Part shown: piece by piece, positions 26,939-35,045 of the stretch
Layout of the letters: each line of letters opens with the position of its first letter
How positions within the stretch are numbered: the stretch's first letter is position 1
Assembly (NCBI GenBank): GCA_902800965.1
Contig: CADCGK010000006.1
Location: 62,001 to 126,000, forward strand
Length of the DNA stretch: 64,000 bases
Direction: 5' to 3'
DNA from: an uncultured Bacteroidia bacterium
GTDB lineage: Bacteria; Bacteroidota; Bacteroidia; Bacteroidales; F082
Made by a program: the position numbers and the translations under genes
Notes under the pieces: model-generated
The model's database searches: none
Told to the model about the DNA's origin: nothing
Seen by the model: the letters and a program-made list of their open reading frames with translations, nothing else

Positions 26939-27720
26939 TCCCATTCCGGCTTCCGTTTCTCAAAGAACGCCGCCATGCCTTCTTGTCCCGCCTTGGAGAT
27001 ACGTTGGCTGGCGATGAGCGCGGAGGTTTCGTAAAAAACAGAGGCGTAAGGGTCGCCGGTGTTGCTCACCAAACGCAACAGATTTTTGCATTCGGCCACG
27101 GCATCGGGCGAGGCATGCATGAAGTGCTCGATGTACTGCCGTTCGGTCTCAATCAAGGCGGCTTCATCGACAACGACATTCACCAATTTGAATGCCTTGG
27201 CCTCGGCAGCGGTGAAGACGCGGCCGGTAAGCATCAGCTCCTTGGCGGCGGTGTTGCCAATCCGCTGTACCACAAAAGGAGAGATGGTAGCTGGTGTGAT
27301 GCCTAGGCGTACCTCAGAGAAGGCGAACTTGGTTCCGGTCTCGGCAATCACAATATCGGAGGCAGCGATAATGCCATTGGCACCGCCGATGCAAGCGCCG
27401 TGCACCACAGCGATGACAGCCTTGTTGCAGAAATAGATGTTGCGGAACAGCTTGGAGAGTCGCTCGGCATCGGCCAGGTTCTGGGCGTGGCCGAAATTGG
27501 CCATTTCCTTCATATAGGCCAAGTCAGCACCAGCACAGAACGACTTCCCGTTGCCTTTCAAGATGATGACACGGATGTCGTCGCGGCTGTTCAACCAATC
27601 GATGGCTTCGGTGAGCTCGCGGATCATCTCGGAATTCAACGCATTGCGCACCTCGGGGCGGTCAAAATTGACCCAAGCCATGCTTTCCCCTAATTGTATT
27701 TTGATGGTCTTGAAATCCAT
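26932..27720 (-). CDS. Enoyl-CoA hydratase, methylglutaconyl-CoA hydratase-like
   Basis: This 262-residue crotonase-fold enzyme hydrates an enoyl-CoA. Oxyanion-hole motifs: KSFCAGADLAYMKEM (about 58-72) and HGACIGGANGIIAASD (about 107-122), followed by FAFSEVRLGITPATISPFVV with the catalytic Glu region near 131-150. SEVRLGxxPAxISPFV is characteristic of methylglutaconyl-CoA hydratases of leucine catabolism, which fits a downstream carboxylase of the methylcrotonyl type. It is the promoter-proximal gene of the four-gene operon; I saw no clear TAnnTTTG box. Confidence 0.9.
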   Translation of the reverse strand: MDFKTIKIQLGESMAWVNFDRPEVRNALNSEMIRELTEAIDWLNSRDDIRVIILKGNGKSFCAGADLAYMKEMANFGHAQNLADAERLSKLFRNIYFCNKAVIAVVHGACIGGANGIIAASDIVIAETGTKFAFSEVRLGITPATISPFVVQRIGNTAAKELMLTGRVFTAAEAKAFKLVNVVVDEAALIETERQYIEHFMHASPDAVAECKNLLRLVSNTGDPYASVFYETSALIASQRISKAGQEGMAAFFEKRKPEWER

Positions 27721-27818
27721 ATCGCAAAAATCGGAAATTTTGTCATAAAACCCCTCTGTTTCAGAAAAAATATTTTCCTTTGCACATTATTTGTTCAGAT
27801 GATTGAAAAATCACGATT

Positions 27819-28283
27819 ATGGAAGACGAGAATTTCAGAAAGGAATTGGAAGATTTGTTCAAGTTGTTCAAACGCTTGATCGAAAAGGAAAACCTGAACG
27901 ACCTTCCTGGTGTTGACCCCCATCAGGTTGAACAGCTCAAAGCCTTCATGGCGCAGTTTGACGATGTCAAGGATAAGATCAATATCGATATGTACAAGGT
28001 GGATCCTGTCACCAAGATGATGATTTCCACCATTGTGCAACAGCTCCGCGAACAGTTGGGAGATGAAGCGTATGATCTCGACGAGGTGGAGAGAATATCT
28101 CCCGAGGAAATTGTGAGCCAACGTGAGGAGCAACTCAAAGACGTCTCCGATGAGACCGCCCGTAACCGTTCGCTGCTTGAGACTATTGACGAACAATTGA
28201 AGAATCCTGACCTTACGGATGAGGAAATTGACGCCTTGCTTGACAAACGCACTCAAATTTCAAGCAAATTGTCGGTCATTTGA
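27819..28283 (+). CDS. Uncharacterised acidic helical protein, 154 aa
   Basis: I do not recognise this protein. It has no signal or membrane segment and is strongly acidic and helical, with heptad-like stretches at about 1-25 (FRKELEDLFKLFKRLIEKE) and 85-150 (SPEEIVSQREEQLKDVSDE onward). It begins about 100 nt from the divergent hydratase gene and ends 40 nt before an outer-membrane protein gene that has its own promoter. It may be a cytoplasmic oligomerisation or scaffold protein. Confidence 0.7.
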   Translation: MEDENFRKELEDLFKLFKRLIEKENLNDLPGVDPHQVEQLKAFMAQFDDVKDKINIDMYKVDPVTKMMISTIVQQLREQLGDEAYDLDEVERISPEEIVSQREEQLKDVSDETARNRSLLETIDEQLKNPDLTDEEIDALLDKRTQISSKLSVI

Positions 28284-28293
28284 AAATAATTCC

Positions 28294-28301
28294 TATTTTT
28301 G
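28294..28301 (+). promoter_or_regulatory. -7 box for the outer-membrane barrel gene
   Basis: TATTTTTG, exact TAnnTTTG, 22-29 nt before the ATG at 28323; an in-frame upstream start at 28299 would overlap it, which favours 28323. Confidence 0.6.
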
Positions 28302-28322
28302 TCATTTCTACCAAACACTAAT

Positions 28323-28997
28323 ATGAAGAGAGTTCTTATCACATTGGCAGCTATGCTGCTGTCCACAGGCGCTTTTGCTCAGCTTATCGCCAACAAGACC
28401 GACAACAAAGTCACCCTAGGCTTTGACATTTTCAACGACTTTCAATTGGCCACTTCCGACAACTGGGATGCCCGTATGTTGAACCAAGGCTTCAGCTGTG
28501 CCTTGACTTACAATTTCCCCTTGGGAGAGAGTAAACACCATACCATTGGCATCGGCTTGGGCTATACGGGTCATAACTATTTCTCATATAGCAGGATCAT
28601 GAATCCTTACAGTGCCTCCGACACCTTGAGGATTGTTCAATACCGCGGTGTGGACGGCTTCAAAAGATATAAGGTAAACTGCAACTATATCGACATTCCG
28701 ATCGAAATCCGTTTCCGTATCAATAACGCCTGGAAGATCGGTTTAGGTTTCAAAGTGGGTTATCTGGTGAACGCCAAGACCAAGTTCGTCGGCAACAACG
28801 AAGATGGCGACAGGATTCACGAGAAGCTTTCCTATATCAACAATGTGGAGAAATTCGCCTATTCAGCCACCCTGCGTGTCGGCTATAAATGGGTGAGCCT
28901 ATTCTGTGCTTATCAGCTGGTTCCTGTGTTTGAAGTTGGCCAGGATGCCCCCGTCATCCATCCTTTGTCGGTAGGTCTTACCTTCGCTCCGTTCTAA
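28323..28997 (+). CDS. Outer-membrane beta-barrel protein
   Basis: A 224-residue protein with signal peptide MKRVLITLAAMLLSTGAFAQ. The mature part alternates hydrophobic/polar residues in about eight strands and ends with a strand finishing in F (LSVGLTFAPF), as expected for a small 8-stranded barrel of the PorT/OmpA-barrel type common in this phylum. No ligand can be assigned. It overlaps its convergent neighbour, another barrel, by 4 nt. Confidence 0.8.
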   Translation: MKRVLITLAAMLLSTGAFAQLIANKTDNKVTLGFDIFNDFQLATSDNWDARMLNQGFSCALTYNFPLGESKHHTIGIGLGYTGHNYFSYSRIMNPYSASDTLRIVQYRGVDGFKRYKVNCNYIDIPIEIRFRINNAWKIGLGFKVGYLVNAKTKFVGNNEDGDRIHEKLSYINNVEKFAYSATLRVGYKWVSLFCAYQLVPVFEVGQDAPVIHPLSVGLTFAPF

Positions 28998-29644
28998 TTG
29001 GCGTGTAAGATGGTGTAAACCACCGTTGCCTGCAAAACAGAATTATAGTAGTGTCGGAAAGAGAAGACCGGCACTTCTGGATGCAGGCGACAAGGTGTAA
29101 GTGAATACATGGATCGGATGTTGATCCCCAGCCGATCGTTGATGTCGAGCTGCACACCTACGTTCCCTGTGACGGAAAAGAATAGCCAAGAAGGATTGTC
29201 GAAATGGTTCTCGTGGTTGGCGGATTGCGTTCCTTTCACAAGGAAGTCGCCGCTTAAGCCAATCTCTAATGTAATGAAATCCAATGATTTTCCGCTGATG
29301 TTGAGCCGGGAAAGGTCGTATCTGAACATGATGGGAAGCTCAATATAATGCAAGCGGATGTCCATAGGATTCATTCCCAAATCCTCCACTTCTTTTACGT
29401 CTGAATGTGCACCAAAGAGGGAGTACTTCAGCTCCATCTGCCACGAAGAAGGTCCGTCGGTGGGGATGCGGCCGAAGACGCCTGCCGTCAAGCCGATCTG
29501 ATGGAAACCGGAATAGCCATCACCATCGATTTGTGAGGTTACAATGCCAGCCATCAAGCCGCCATCGAAAGATTGGGCATGTGATTTCAGGCAGCTAAGG
29601 GATAAAAGGGCTGCTGCTAACAGCAAAAACAGGTTCTTTTTCAT
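28994..29644 (-). CDS. Outer-membrane beta-barrel protein (PorT-like)
   Basis: A 216-residue protein with signal peptide MKKNLFLLLAAALLSLSCLKSHAQ followed by FDGGLMAGIVTSQIDGDGYSGFHQ, a typical start of Bacteroidota porin-family/PorT-like barrels, and amphipathic strands up to VLQATVVYTIL. The upstream transglycosylase gene overlaps its start by 4 nt, so expression is coupled. Function unknown. Confidence 0.82.
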   Translation of the reverse strand: MKKNLFLLLAAALLSLSCLKSHAQSFDGGLMAGIVTSQIDGDGYSGFHQIGLTAGVFGRIPTDGPSSWQMELKYSLFGAHSDVKEVEDLGMNPMDIRLHYIELPIMFRYDLSRLNISGKSLDFITLEIGLSGDFLVKGTQSANHENHFDNPSWLFFSVTGNVGVQLDINDRLGINIRSMYSLTPCRLHPEVPVFSFRHYYNSVLQATVVYTILHAN

Positions 29645-30687
29645 TCGATCAATGCTTTATAATGTGAATATCGTTTGGTTACTTCCTTGACGAAATAATA
29701 GGTCTGTTTTGGGCCGAAGAACTCGACGTTGTCCGTCCAAAGATTGGGGTCTTTCCCGTGTTTTTCGGCGGCGAGGCGCGATTCGAGCACGTGGCCCATC
29801 CCCGCGTTGTAGCAGGCAAGCATGAATTTTTCGCGTTCGAGAGTGTCGGATATGCTTGCCGGAAGGTTTTGGTCGAAGTGGAGCAACAGCTTGCCGCCGG
29901 CCTCCAGCTGCTCTTCCACCGACGAGTCATAGTCGATGCCGTATTTGTCCATAGTGACGGGCATCAGCTGCATCAGGCCGTATGCGCCCTGTTCGCTTTC
30001 CAAATCGAGTTTGAAATGGGATTCCTGATAGATGATGGAAGCCAGCAACCGCCAGTCCCAACCCATTCGTTTGGCCTCCGCCTTGATCAGGTTGTCGTAT
30101 TGGGAGATGTGCGACATGGCCCTGAATGAAGAGTCGTTCCGGATGTTCTTGCCATTGTAATAGCGATAATAGCACTTCCTGAGGTCGCTGCTCTTGTAGT
30201 CGTCCATCCATAGATCGATGACGGAAGTGAGACTGGTGTCGCCGTCCATGATGCAGGTAACCCAAGCGAATAAACGGTCTTGTTCCACTGGCAATTCAAT
30301 CATCCTGTAACAAAGGCTGCTATCGATGCATAGGCTGTCGATTTCGCCGGCAAAGATGTCGATTTCGCCGTCTTTCAACAGCTGATAACACTCGAGAAGG
30401 CTGTCGTTTACCGACAAAGAGAGATCCAAATCAAGGGCTTCGGTGAAGTCGTCTAACAAGTCAAATTGGAATCCCGCAGGATGACCTTCCAAAAGGCGGT
30501 AGTTGACATGGCGTTTGTTGGTGACTGCGCGGATCATGCCCCTGTCCTGGATGTGTTCCAAAACCGACAAGGTGTCTTCGGGCACTTCGATGATCTCAGG
30601 TTCAGGTTCAGGTACCTTGATTTCATCGCATGAAACTGCAAAAAGAAGGCAAAACAACCACCAAAAGAAACGTTCAAAACACTTCAT
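29641..30687 (-). CDS. Membrane-bound lytic transglycosylase (MltF-like) lipoprotein
   Basis: A 348-residue periplasmic murein hydrolase. The start at 30687 gives a lipoprotein signal ending FAVSC (Cys about 20) and follows a promoter box. Residues about 45-165 resemble a solute-binding domain (IRAVTNKRHVNYRLLEG), and about 200-340 form the SLT lysozyme-like domain with the catalytic Glu in LASIIYQESHF, then GAYGLMQLMP and ACYNAGMGHV. This two-domain layout is that of MltF. It makes nicks in peptidoglycan during growth or machine assembly. Confidence 0.92.
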   Translation of the reverse strand: MKCFERFFWWLFCLLFAVSCDEIKVPEPEPEIIEVPEDTLSVLEHIQDRGMIRAVTNKRHVNYRLLEGHPAGFQFDLLDDFTEALDLDLSLSVNDSLLECYQLLKDGEIDIFAGEIDSLCIDSSLCYRMIELPVEQDRLFAWVTCIMDGDTSLTSVIDLWMDDYKSSDLRKCYYRYYNGKNIRNDSSFRAMSHISQYDNLIKAEAKRMGWDWRLLASIIYQESHFKLDLESEQGAYGLMQLMPVTMDKYGIDYDSSVEEQLEAGGKLLLHFDQNLPASISDTLEREKFMLACYNAGMGHVLESRLAAEKHGKDPNLWTDNVEFFGPKQTYYFVKEVTKRYSHYKALIE

Positions 30688-30705
30688 TCTGTGTAAATTT
30701 GTTGA

Positions 30706-30713
30706 CAAAGATA
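30706..30713 (-). promoter_or_regulatory. -7 box for the MltF-like gene
   Basis: The minus strand reads TATCTTTG, 19-26 nt before the ATG at 30687, which supports that start over longer upstream frames. Confidence 0.6.
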
Positions 30714-30751
30714 AAAAATTTCTTATTTTCGCAACTTCTTTATGGTGTAAT

Positions 30752-32044
30752 ATGGTTAAGAAGAAAATCCAAGATAACGACCGACTATATTCAGCCCTGC
30801 GTCCGTGGGTTGATTTCAACACTCGTCATTCGTACCGACGTTTCGAGGTGCATGGAAGGGAAAACTTTCCCAAGAAAGGGGCGATGATCTTTGGCATCAA
30901 CCACAGCAACACGCTGATGGATGCCTTGGTGGTGCTGGCCACAAGTCGTCATAAAAAGGTGTTCATGGCTCGTGGTGACATTTTCGCCAATCCTACTGTG
31001 GCCAAGATACTGCGGTTCACCCGCATCCTTCCCTTGTTCCGGATCCGCAACGGTGTGGCAGCAGTGCGCAACAATACCGATTCGATGGAGCAGGCGGTCG
31101 ATGTGGTGCATGACGGCGTGGGACTTTACATGTTCCCCGAAGGTCGTCACCGTACGAAACACTCCCTGCTGCAGCTCAGCAAAGGCATCTTCCACATCGC
31201 CATGGACTCCAACCGCGAGTTCGGTGAAGATAGACCTGTTTATCTGGTTCCGGTCGGCATTGAGTACGGCGACTATTTCCGTTTCCGTTCCACCTGTATG
31301 GTAAACTTCGGCGAGCCCATCAATGTGACGGATTTCATCAAGAACAGCACAGAAGAGAACGAGGCTGTGTTGATGAACCAGCTCCGTGGCATGCTCTCTG
31401 AGCGGATTTCCAAGCTGATCACTTACATCCCCGATGACGAGGACTACGATGCCATCTGGGAGATGGTGAAGATGAAAAACGAGAAACGGGCAGGAGGCTT
31501 ATACAAGAAGATGCTCCGCAACCGCGCCACTGTGGAGAAGATCGAGCAGTTTAAGGAGTCCCATCCTGAAGAGGCCAAGAACCTGTTTGCCAAGGTGATG
31601 GACTTCGCAAAAGAACGCGTGCGGCAAAAGATCTCCGTTACCTCTACGGCAAAAAAACGTCCCTTGTTGAATTCCCTCTGGAAACTGTTGGTCGCCATCA
31701 TAGGATTGCCTTATTTCTTGGCTTCGACGGTAATCAACGCCATCGTGTGGATTCCGACTTTGATTGTGAAATCGAAGCTGAAGGATAAAGCTTGGGGTAA
31801 CACGGTGTGCTTTGGCGGCAAGTTGTTGATTTTTCCCCTGGTGTTCATCGGTGGTACCGTTGCCTTGTTCTGCAACCTGCCATGGTACTGGGCCTTAGCT
31901 GGAACAGCCGCCTTGTCGTATTCCTATTTGTTCTGGTATGACTATCAGGAGCTGGTCCGCCGCATGATTTCCGACATCCGTTGGGTGTTTAAAACAAAGC
32001 TCCGGCAGGAATACCGGAGCCTTGATCTTAACAAGTTATTCTAA
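30752..32044 (+). CDS. PlsC-like acyltransferase
   Basis: A 430-residue membrane-associated acyltransferase of the glycerol-phosphate/lysophosphatidate type. Motif I is NHSNTLMD (H-x4-D, about 52-59), motif III is FPEGRHR near 130. The C-terminal part has three hydrophobic segments near 315-335, 355-375 and 380-400. It probably acylates a phospholipid precursor, but a lipid-A or ornithine-lipid role is possible. The ATG at 30752 (MVKKKIQDNDRLY) is chosen because the upstream frame overlaps the divergent gene's promoter. Confidence 0.88.
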   Translation: MVKKKIQDNDRLYSALRPWVDFNTRHSYRRFEVHGRENFPKKGAMIFGINHSNTLMDALVVLATSRHKKVFMARGDIFANPTVAKILRFTRILPLFRIRNGVAAVRNNTDSMEQAVDVVHDGVGLYMFPEGRHRTKHSLLQLSKGIFHIAMDSNREFGEDRPVYLVPVGIEYGDYFRFRSTCMVNFGEPINVTDFIKNSTEENEAVLMNQLRGMLSERISKLITYIPDDEDYDAIWEMVKMKNEKRAGGLYKKMLRNRATVEKIEQFKESHPEEAKNLFAKVMDFAKERVRQKISVTSTAKKRPLLNSLWKLLVAIIGLPYFLASTVINAIVWIPTLIVKSKLKDKAWGNTVCFGGKLLIFPLVFIGGTVALFCNLPWYWALAGTAALSYSYLFWYDYQELVRRMISDIRWVFKTKLRQEYRSLDLNKLF

Positions 32045-32065
32045 CTTCTTGCTTCTGTCTTCTAA
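32045..32065. repeat. Heptanucleotide tandem array 11 (3 units, convergent spacer)
   Basis: Units CTTCTTG, CTTCTGT, CTTCTAA fill the gap between the acyltransferase stop and the convergent BamA-like stop codon (32062-32064), which is part of the array. Confidence 0.8.
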
Positions 32066-33363
32066 AAAATGTAATTGAACCCGATAAAGGTCTTCAGTTT
32101 CTGTCCGTCGCGGTTGTCGAGGGCACGGCCCATCTCTGCCGATACGATGAGGTTGCGGTTCATGATGAGCTTGAGTCCTAAGCCCGCGCTGGTGTGGATA
32201 TTCTCGTTTTCGCCGCTATAGCTGTCGAAGGCGTTGTCGTGAAGGATAATGCCGCCATTGTCAGCATTCATCAACTCGGTTTCGCGGAACTTCTGGGTCA
32301 CCATACCTGCGTCGAAGAAGGGATTCAAAGCCACTTGCCAGTTCTGGTTGATGAACTGGAAGCCAATGATACGCCAGCGTAGTTCCACGTTGGCAAAGGC
32401 GAAACCTTCCCCGAGGACGCCATTACGGTTCACGCCACGCATGGTGACGGCACCGCCCAGACCTTCGGTGTACATCTTCTGGAAGAACATGGTATTCAAA
32501 TTGTTGATCATGTACCAAGGGGTCTTTCCGGCGATGCGGTTTTGGGCACCCAAACGGTAAGCGAAGGTCAACTTGTCTTGATACAGAGGAAGGTATTGGC
32601 GCCACAAGAAGGTGTAAGACAGGTTGCCGTAGCCCTTGCGGTCGATGAGGTCGGGAGCGCCAACCAAAGTGGCTTCTGCGTAGATGCCCCTGGTAGGATC
32701 GCTGTTGTGATCGCGGCTGTCGTAAACCATGCCGAGACGGATCTGGGTGGTGTTGCCGCCATGGGCTTCGTCTTCCTTGATGATGCCGGTGTTCACATAG
32801 TTCTCGTACAGTGTCACTTGGTCTTCATAGCCTTCCATGTTGATACGGTTGACTTTGGTGTTGTAGTAAGCCAGGCCTGCGGTCCAATAGAGGTTGGGCA
32901 CATCGAAGAAGGGACGTTGCATGCTGCCCACGAAACGGAACTGGTTGCGGTTGATGAAGTGGTAGCCGTCTTTCTCGAAATCGAGGTACGGGTCAAAGGT
33001 GCTGGCTTCGAAGCCGTTGAAGCCGAAGAACTCGTATTTCTTGGCGTAGAAATAAGTCACATCGAAGAAGAGTTTGGTGTCGTCCAACACGTAGGGCATG
33101 TCGCTGTAGAAGCGGAACACGCCAGAACCTTTGGTATAGCGCGAAGCCTCCACATTGAACTTGTAGTTGTAGCGTGGATAGCGCGAGCCGTCACCATAGT
33201 TGAAGATGTCGCAACATACACCGTACTGGAAGCCCAGGTCGGCATCGTAGCCCACCACAGGCAGCGGACCGAAGTTCCAGCCTTTCTTGATGATTTCTTT
33301 TTTCTGCGAGAAGGCGCTGACCGAGAGGAACAGCGCTAGAGCGATAAGAAGTTGTTTTTTCAT
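32062..33363 (-). CDS. BamA/TamA-like outer-membrane protein
   Basis: A 433-residue barrel protein with signal peptide MKKQLLIALALFLSVSAFSQ. The N-terminus GWNFGPLPVVGYDADLGFQYG and the C-terminal barrel (VEASRYTKGSGVFRF, LGGAVTMRGV, VSAEMGRALDNRDGQKLKTFIGFNYIF) match the Bacteroidota surface-antigen D15 relatives without POTRA domains. The final residue is Phe, the usual BAM recognition signal. Export partner unknown. It has an upstream TATCTTTG box. Confidence 0.88.
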   Translation of the reverse strand: MKKQLLIALALFLSVSAFSQKKEIIKKGWNFGPLPVVGYDADLGFQYGVCCDIFNYGDGSRYPRYNYKFNVEASRYTKGSGVFRFYSDMPYVLDDTKLFFDVTYFYAKKYEFFGFNGFEASTFDPYLDFEKDGYHFINRNQFRFVGSMQRPFFDVPNLYWTAGLAYYNTKVNRINMEGYEDQVTLYENYVNTGIIKEDEAHGGNTTQIRLGMVYDSRDHNSDPTRGIYAEATLVGAPDLIDRKGYGNLSYTFLWRQYLPLYQDKLTFAYRLGAQNRIAGKTPWYMINNLNTMFFQKMYTEGLGGAVTMRGVNRNGVLGEGFAFANVELRWRIIGFQFINQNWQVALNPFFDAGMVTQKFRETELMNADNGGIILHDNAFDSYSGENENIHTSAGLGLKLIMNRNLIVSAEMGRALDNRDGQKLKTFIGFNYIF

Positions 33364-33384
33364 GTTCGGTGATTTTTATCAGGG

Positions 33385-33392
33385 CAAAGATA
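33385..33392 (-). promoter_or_regulatory. -7 box for the BamA-like gene
   Basis: The minus strand reads TATCTTTG, 22-29 nt before the start at 33363. Confidence 0.6.
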
Positions 33393-33402
33393 GAATAAAA
33401 AT

Positions 33403-33434
33403 GGATTGCTTCGTCGTTCCTCCTCGCAATGACG
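33403..33434 (+). repeat. Palindromic repeat element P, copy 3
   Basis: 32 nt identical to the right arm at 5516-5547. It lies in the divergent BamA-like/mntP gap, between the two promoter boxes. Confidence 0.92.
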
Positions 33435-33444
33435 TAAAAAACGC

Positions 33445-33452
33445 TATTTTTG
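33445..33452 (+). promoter_or_regulatory. -7 box for mntP
   Basis: TATTTTTG, 24-31 nt before the mntP ATG. The position of the -33 element falls inside repeat copy 3. Confidence 0.55.
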
Positions 33453-33475
33453 CATCTCAAAAACAAGTTGAAAAA

Positions 33476-34045
33476 ATGAGTTTCGTTGAAATACTCCTGA
33501 TTGGCATCGGTTTGTCGATGGACGCTTTTTCGGTTTCGATCTGCAAGGGATTGACAACCAAGAAGTTTTCTTGGAAAATGGCTTTGACATGCGGACTTTG
33601 GTTTGGCTTGTTCCAAGCCCTGATGCCTTTGATCGGGTATTTCCTCGGCTCTCAGTTTGAGCAATACATCACTGCAGTTGACCATTGGATTGCCTTCGGA
33701 TTGCTTTTCTTGATTGGAGCGAACATGATCCGCGAAGCGCTCTCTAAAAAGAATGACGTACCAGACGACAATTCCTTGGATTTCAAAACCATGTTGCTTC
33801 TTGCCATCGCCACCAGTATCGACGCCTTGGCGGTAGGCATTTCCTTCGCCTGTGTCCAGGTGAAAATATGGTCGTCGATACTCATCATCGGTGTCACCAC
33901 CTTCCTCTTTTCGTTGTTAGGCGTCAAGATTGGAAATGTATTCGGTTCCAAGTTTGAGAAATCTGCTGGAATTCTTGGTGGTATTATCCTGATCCTGATA
34001 GGATTAAAGATCTTGTTGGAGCATTTGGGCGTGATGAGTTATTAA
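33476..34045 (+). CDS. mntP: Manganese efflux pump MntP
   Basis: A 189-residue inner-membrane exporter of Mn2+ with six predicted hydrophobic segments. The conserved acidic motifs are [20 protein letters not shown] (about 6-25, key DAFSVS) and [14 protein letters not shown] (about 119-132, key DALAVG), an internal duplication typical of the family. The ATG at 33476 fits the family start ([10 protein letters not shown]). In other bacteria a Mn-sensing element controls mntP; none is visible here. Confidence 0.95.
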   Translation: MSFVEILLIGIGLSMDAFSVSICKGLTTKKFSWKMALTCGLWFGLFQALMPLIGYFLGSQFEQYITAVDHWIAFGLLFLIGANMIREALSKKNDVPDDNSLDFKTMLLLAIATSIDALAVGISFACVQVKIWSSILIIGVTTFLFSLLGVKIGNVFGSKFEKSAGILGGIILILIGLKILLEHLGVMSY

Positions 34046-34096
34046 CGATGGTGATGTTTTGTTGATAATTTTTTGTTTGCTTTTCCAAAAATGTTG

Positions 34097-34104
34097 TATT
34101 TTTG
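34097..34104 (+). promoter_or_regulatory. -7 box for tRNA-Pro
   Basis: TATTTTTG, 15-22 nt before the mature tRNA 5' end. Confidence 0.6.
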
Positions 34105-34118
34105 CATTCTGAAAGTTT

Positions 34119-34192
34119 CGGGATGTAGCGCAGCCCGGTAGCGCGCTTCGTTCGGGACGAAGAGGCCGCAAGTTCGAATCTTGTCATCCCGA
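34119..34192 (+). tRNA. tRNA-Pro (anticodon CGG)
   Basis: A 74-nt cloverleaf. Acceptor arms CGGGATG/CATCCCG; anticodon arm CTTCG-TTCGGGA-CGAAG giving anticodon CGG; T loop GTTCGAA; discriminator A; no encoded CCA. The initial C of the acceptor is typical of tRNA-Pro. A T-run at 34194-34199 follows. Confidence 0.95.
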
Positions 34193-34225
34193 CTTTTTTG
34201 AAAACGAGAGAGAGTTTTTTATTTC

Positions 34226-34792
34226 ATGCCTAACCTGTATATCATATCAGGCTGTAACGGGGCTGGTAAGACCACCGCGTCGATGACGGTATTGCCAGAA
34301 ACACTGCAATGCCGTGAGTTCGTCAATTGTGACGAGATGGCGAAAGGTCTGAATCCGCTCAATCCCGACAGTGCCAAGATCACTGCCGCTAGGCTCATGT
34401 TATCCCGAATCAAGAAACTGATCTCTCTCGACGAAGATTTCGCCATCGAAACCACCTTGGCTACGAAATCGTACCATGCTCTCGTTCAAAAAGCCCAAGA
34501 AAAGGGTTATGACATCAAGCTGATTTATTTCTGGTTACAAAGTCCTGAACTGGCGCTGCAACGTGTTGCAGAACGCGTCAAAAACGGCGGCCACAATGTG
34601 GAAGAACATATTGTTAGGCGCCGCTATACCGCTGGGGTACGGAATTTGTTTAAGTTGTACCTGCCGGTGGTGGATTATTTCATCCTCATCGACAATTCGG
34701 TTGTGCCTCGTGAGGTGGTGGCCGAAGGCAGCACGCATGATGTCGTGAAAGTTTATAATGAAGAAAAATTTAAATTGATCAGACAGATATGA
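34226..34792 (+). CDS. Zeta-toxin-like P-loop kinase
   Basis: A 188-residue P-loop protein of the zeta-toxin/UDP-N-acetylglucosamine kinase-like group. The Walker A motif is SGCNGAGKTTAS (about 8-19), then FVNCDEMAKGLNP (about 33-45; Asp and Asn positions fit the family), DFAIETTLATKSY near 71-83, and KLIYFWLQSPELALQRVAERVKNGGHNV with the basic lid HIVRRRYTAG near 128-138. Some relatives are toxins that phosphorylate cell-wall precursors; many chromosomal ones have no proven toxicity. It overlaps a 65-residue gene by 4 nt. Confidence 0.88.
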   Translation: MPNLYIISGCNGAGKTTASMTVLPETLQCREFVNCDEMAKGLNPLNPDSAKITAARLMLSRIKKLISLDEDFAIETTLATKSYHALVQKAQEKGYDIKLIYFWLQSPELALQRVAERVKNGGHNVEEHIVRRRYTAGVRNLFKLYLPVVDYFILIDNSVVPREVVAEGSTHDVVKVYNEEKFKLIRQI

Positions 34793-34986
34793 CAACAGTA
34801 AAAGTAAATGCTAAAAAGAATGAGGTGTCAGAATTGACCAAGCAGCTGATGACCGGCCTTGACCTGTCGTTCCGCCGCCTCGTGATCATGCGTAGCCGCC
34901 ATAATGGCACCATGTGTTTCTGCGACGAAAAAGGTCGCATCTATACTGTAAGAGCTAAAGATGTCAAAACCATGATGGGCGCATAA
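34789..34986 (+). CDS. Small protein coupled to the zeta-like kinase
   Basis: I do not recognise this 65-residue protein. It starts in an ATGA overlap with the kinase gene, so the two are co-translated. The sequence has a Lys-rich start (MTTVKVNAKKNEVS), a helical stretch, a basic core (FRRLVIMRSRH) and a C-terminal beta-type part with two Cys two residues apart (MCFCDEKGRIYTV). It could be a cognate antitoxin, but that rests only on gene order and size; classical epsilon antitoxins precede zeta. Confidence 0.7.
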   Translation: MTTVKVNAKKNEVSELTKQLMTGLDLSFRRLVIMRSRHNGTMCFCDEKGRIYTVRAKDVKTMMGA

Positions 34987-35007
34987 AAAGCGCTCCATCT
35001 TCTTGAT

Positions 35008-35044
35008 AAACCACGATCGACAGGGAGACCTGTGATCGTGGTTT
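35008..35044. terminator. Bidirectional terminator
   Basis: An 11-bp stem AAACCACGATC/GATCGTGGTTT extended by an inner ACAGG/CCTGT helix and GAGA loop, followed by a T-run on the plus strand. It lies between the small protein gene and the convergent ricin-lectin gene. Confidence 0.88.
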
Positions 35045-35045
35045 T

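Noticed and set aside
34119-34986. tRNA-Pro and zeta-like gene as the edge of a genomic island
   Set aside because: No integrase, no second copy of the tRNA 3' end downstream, and flanking genes are ordinary; composition does not visibly change.
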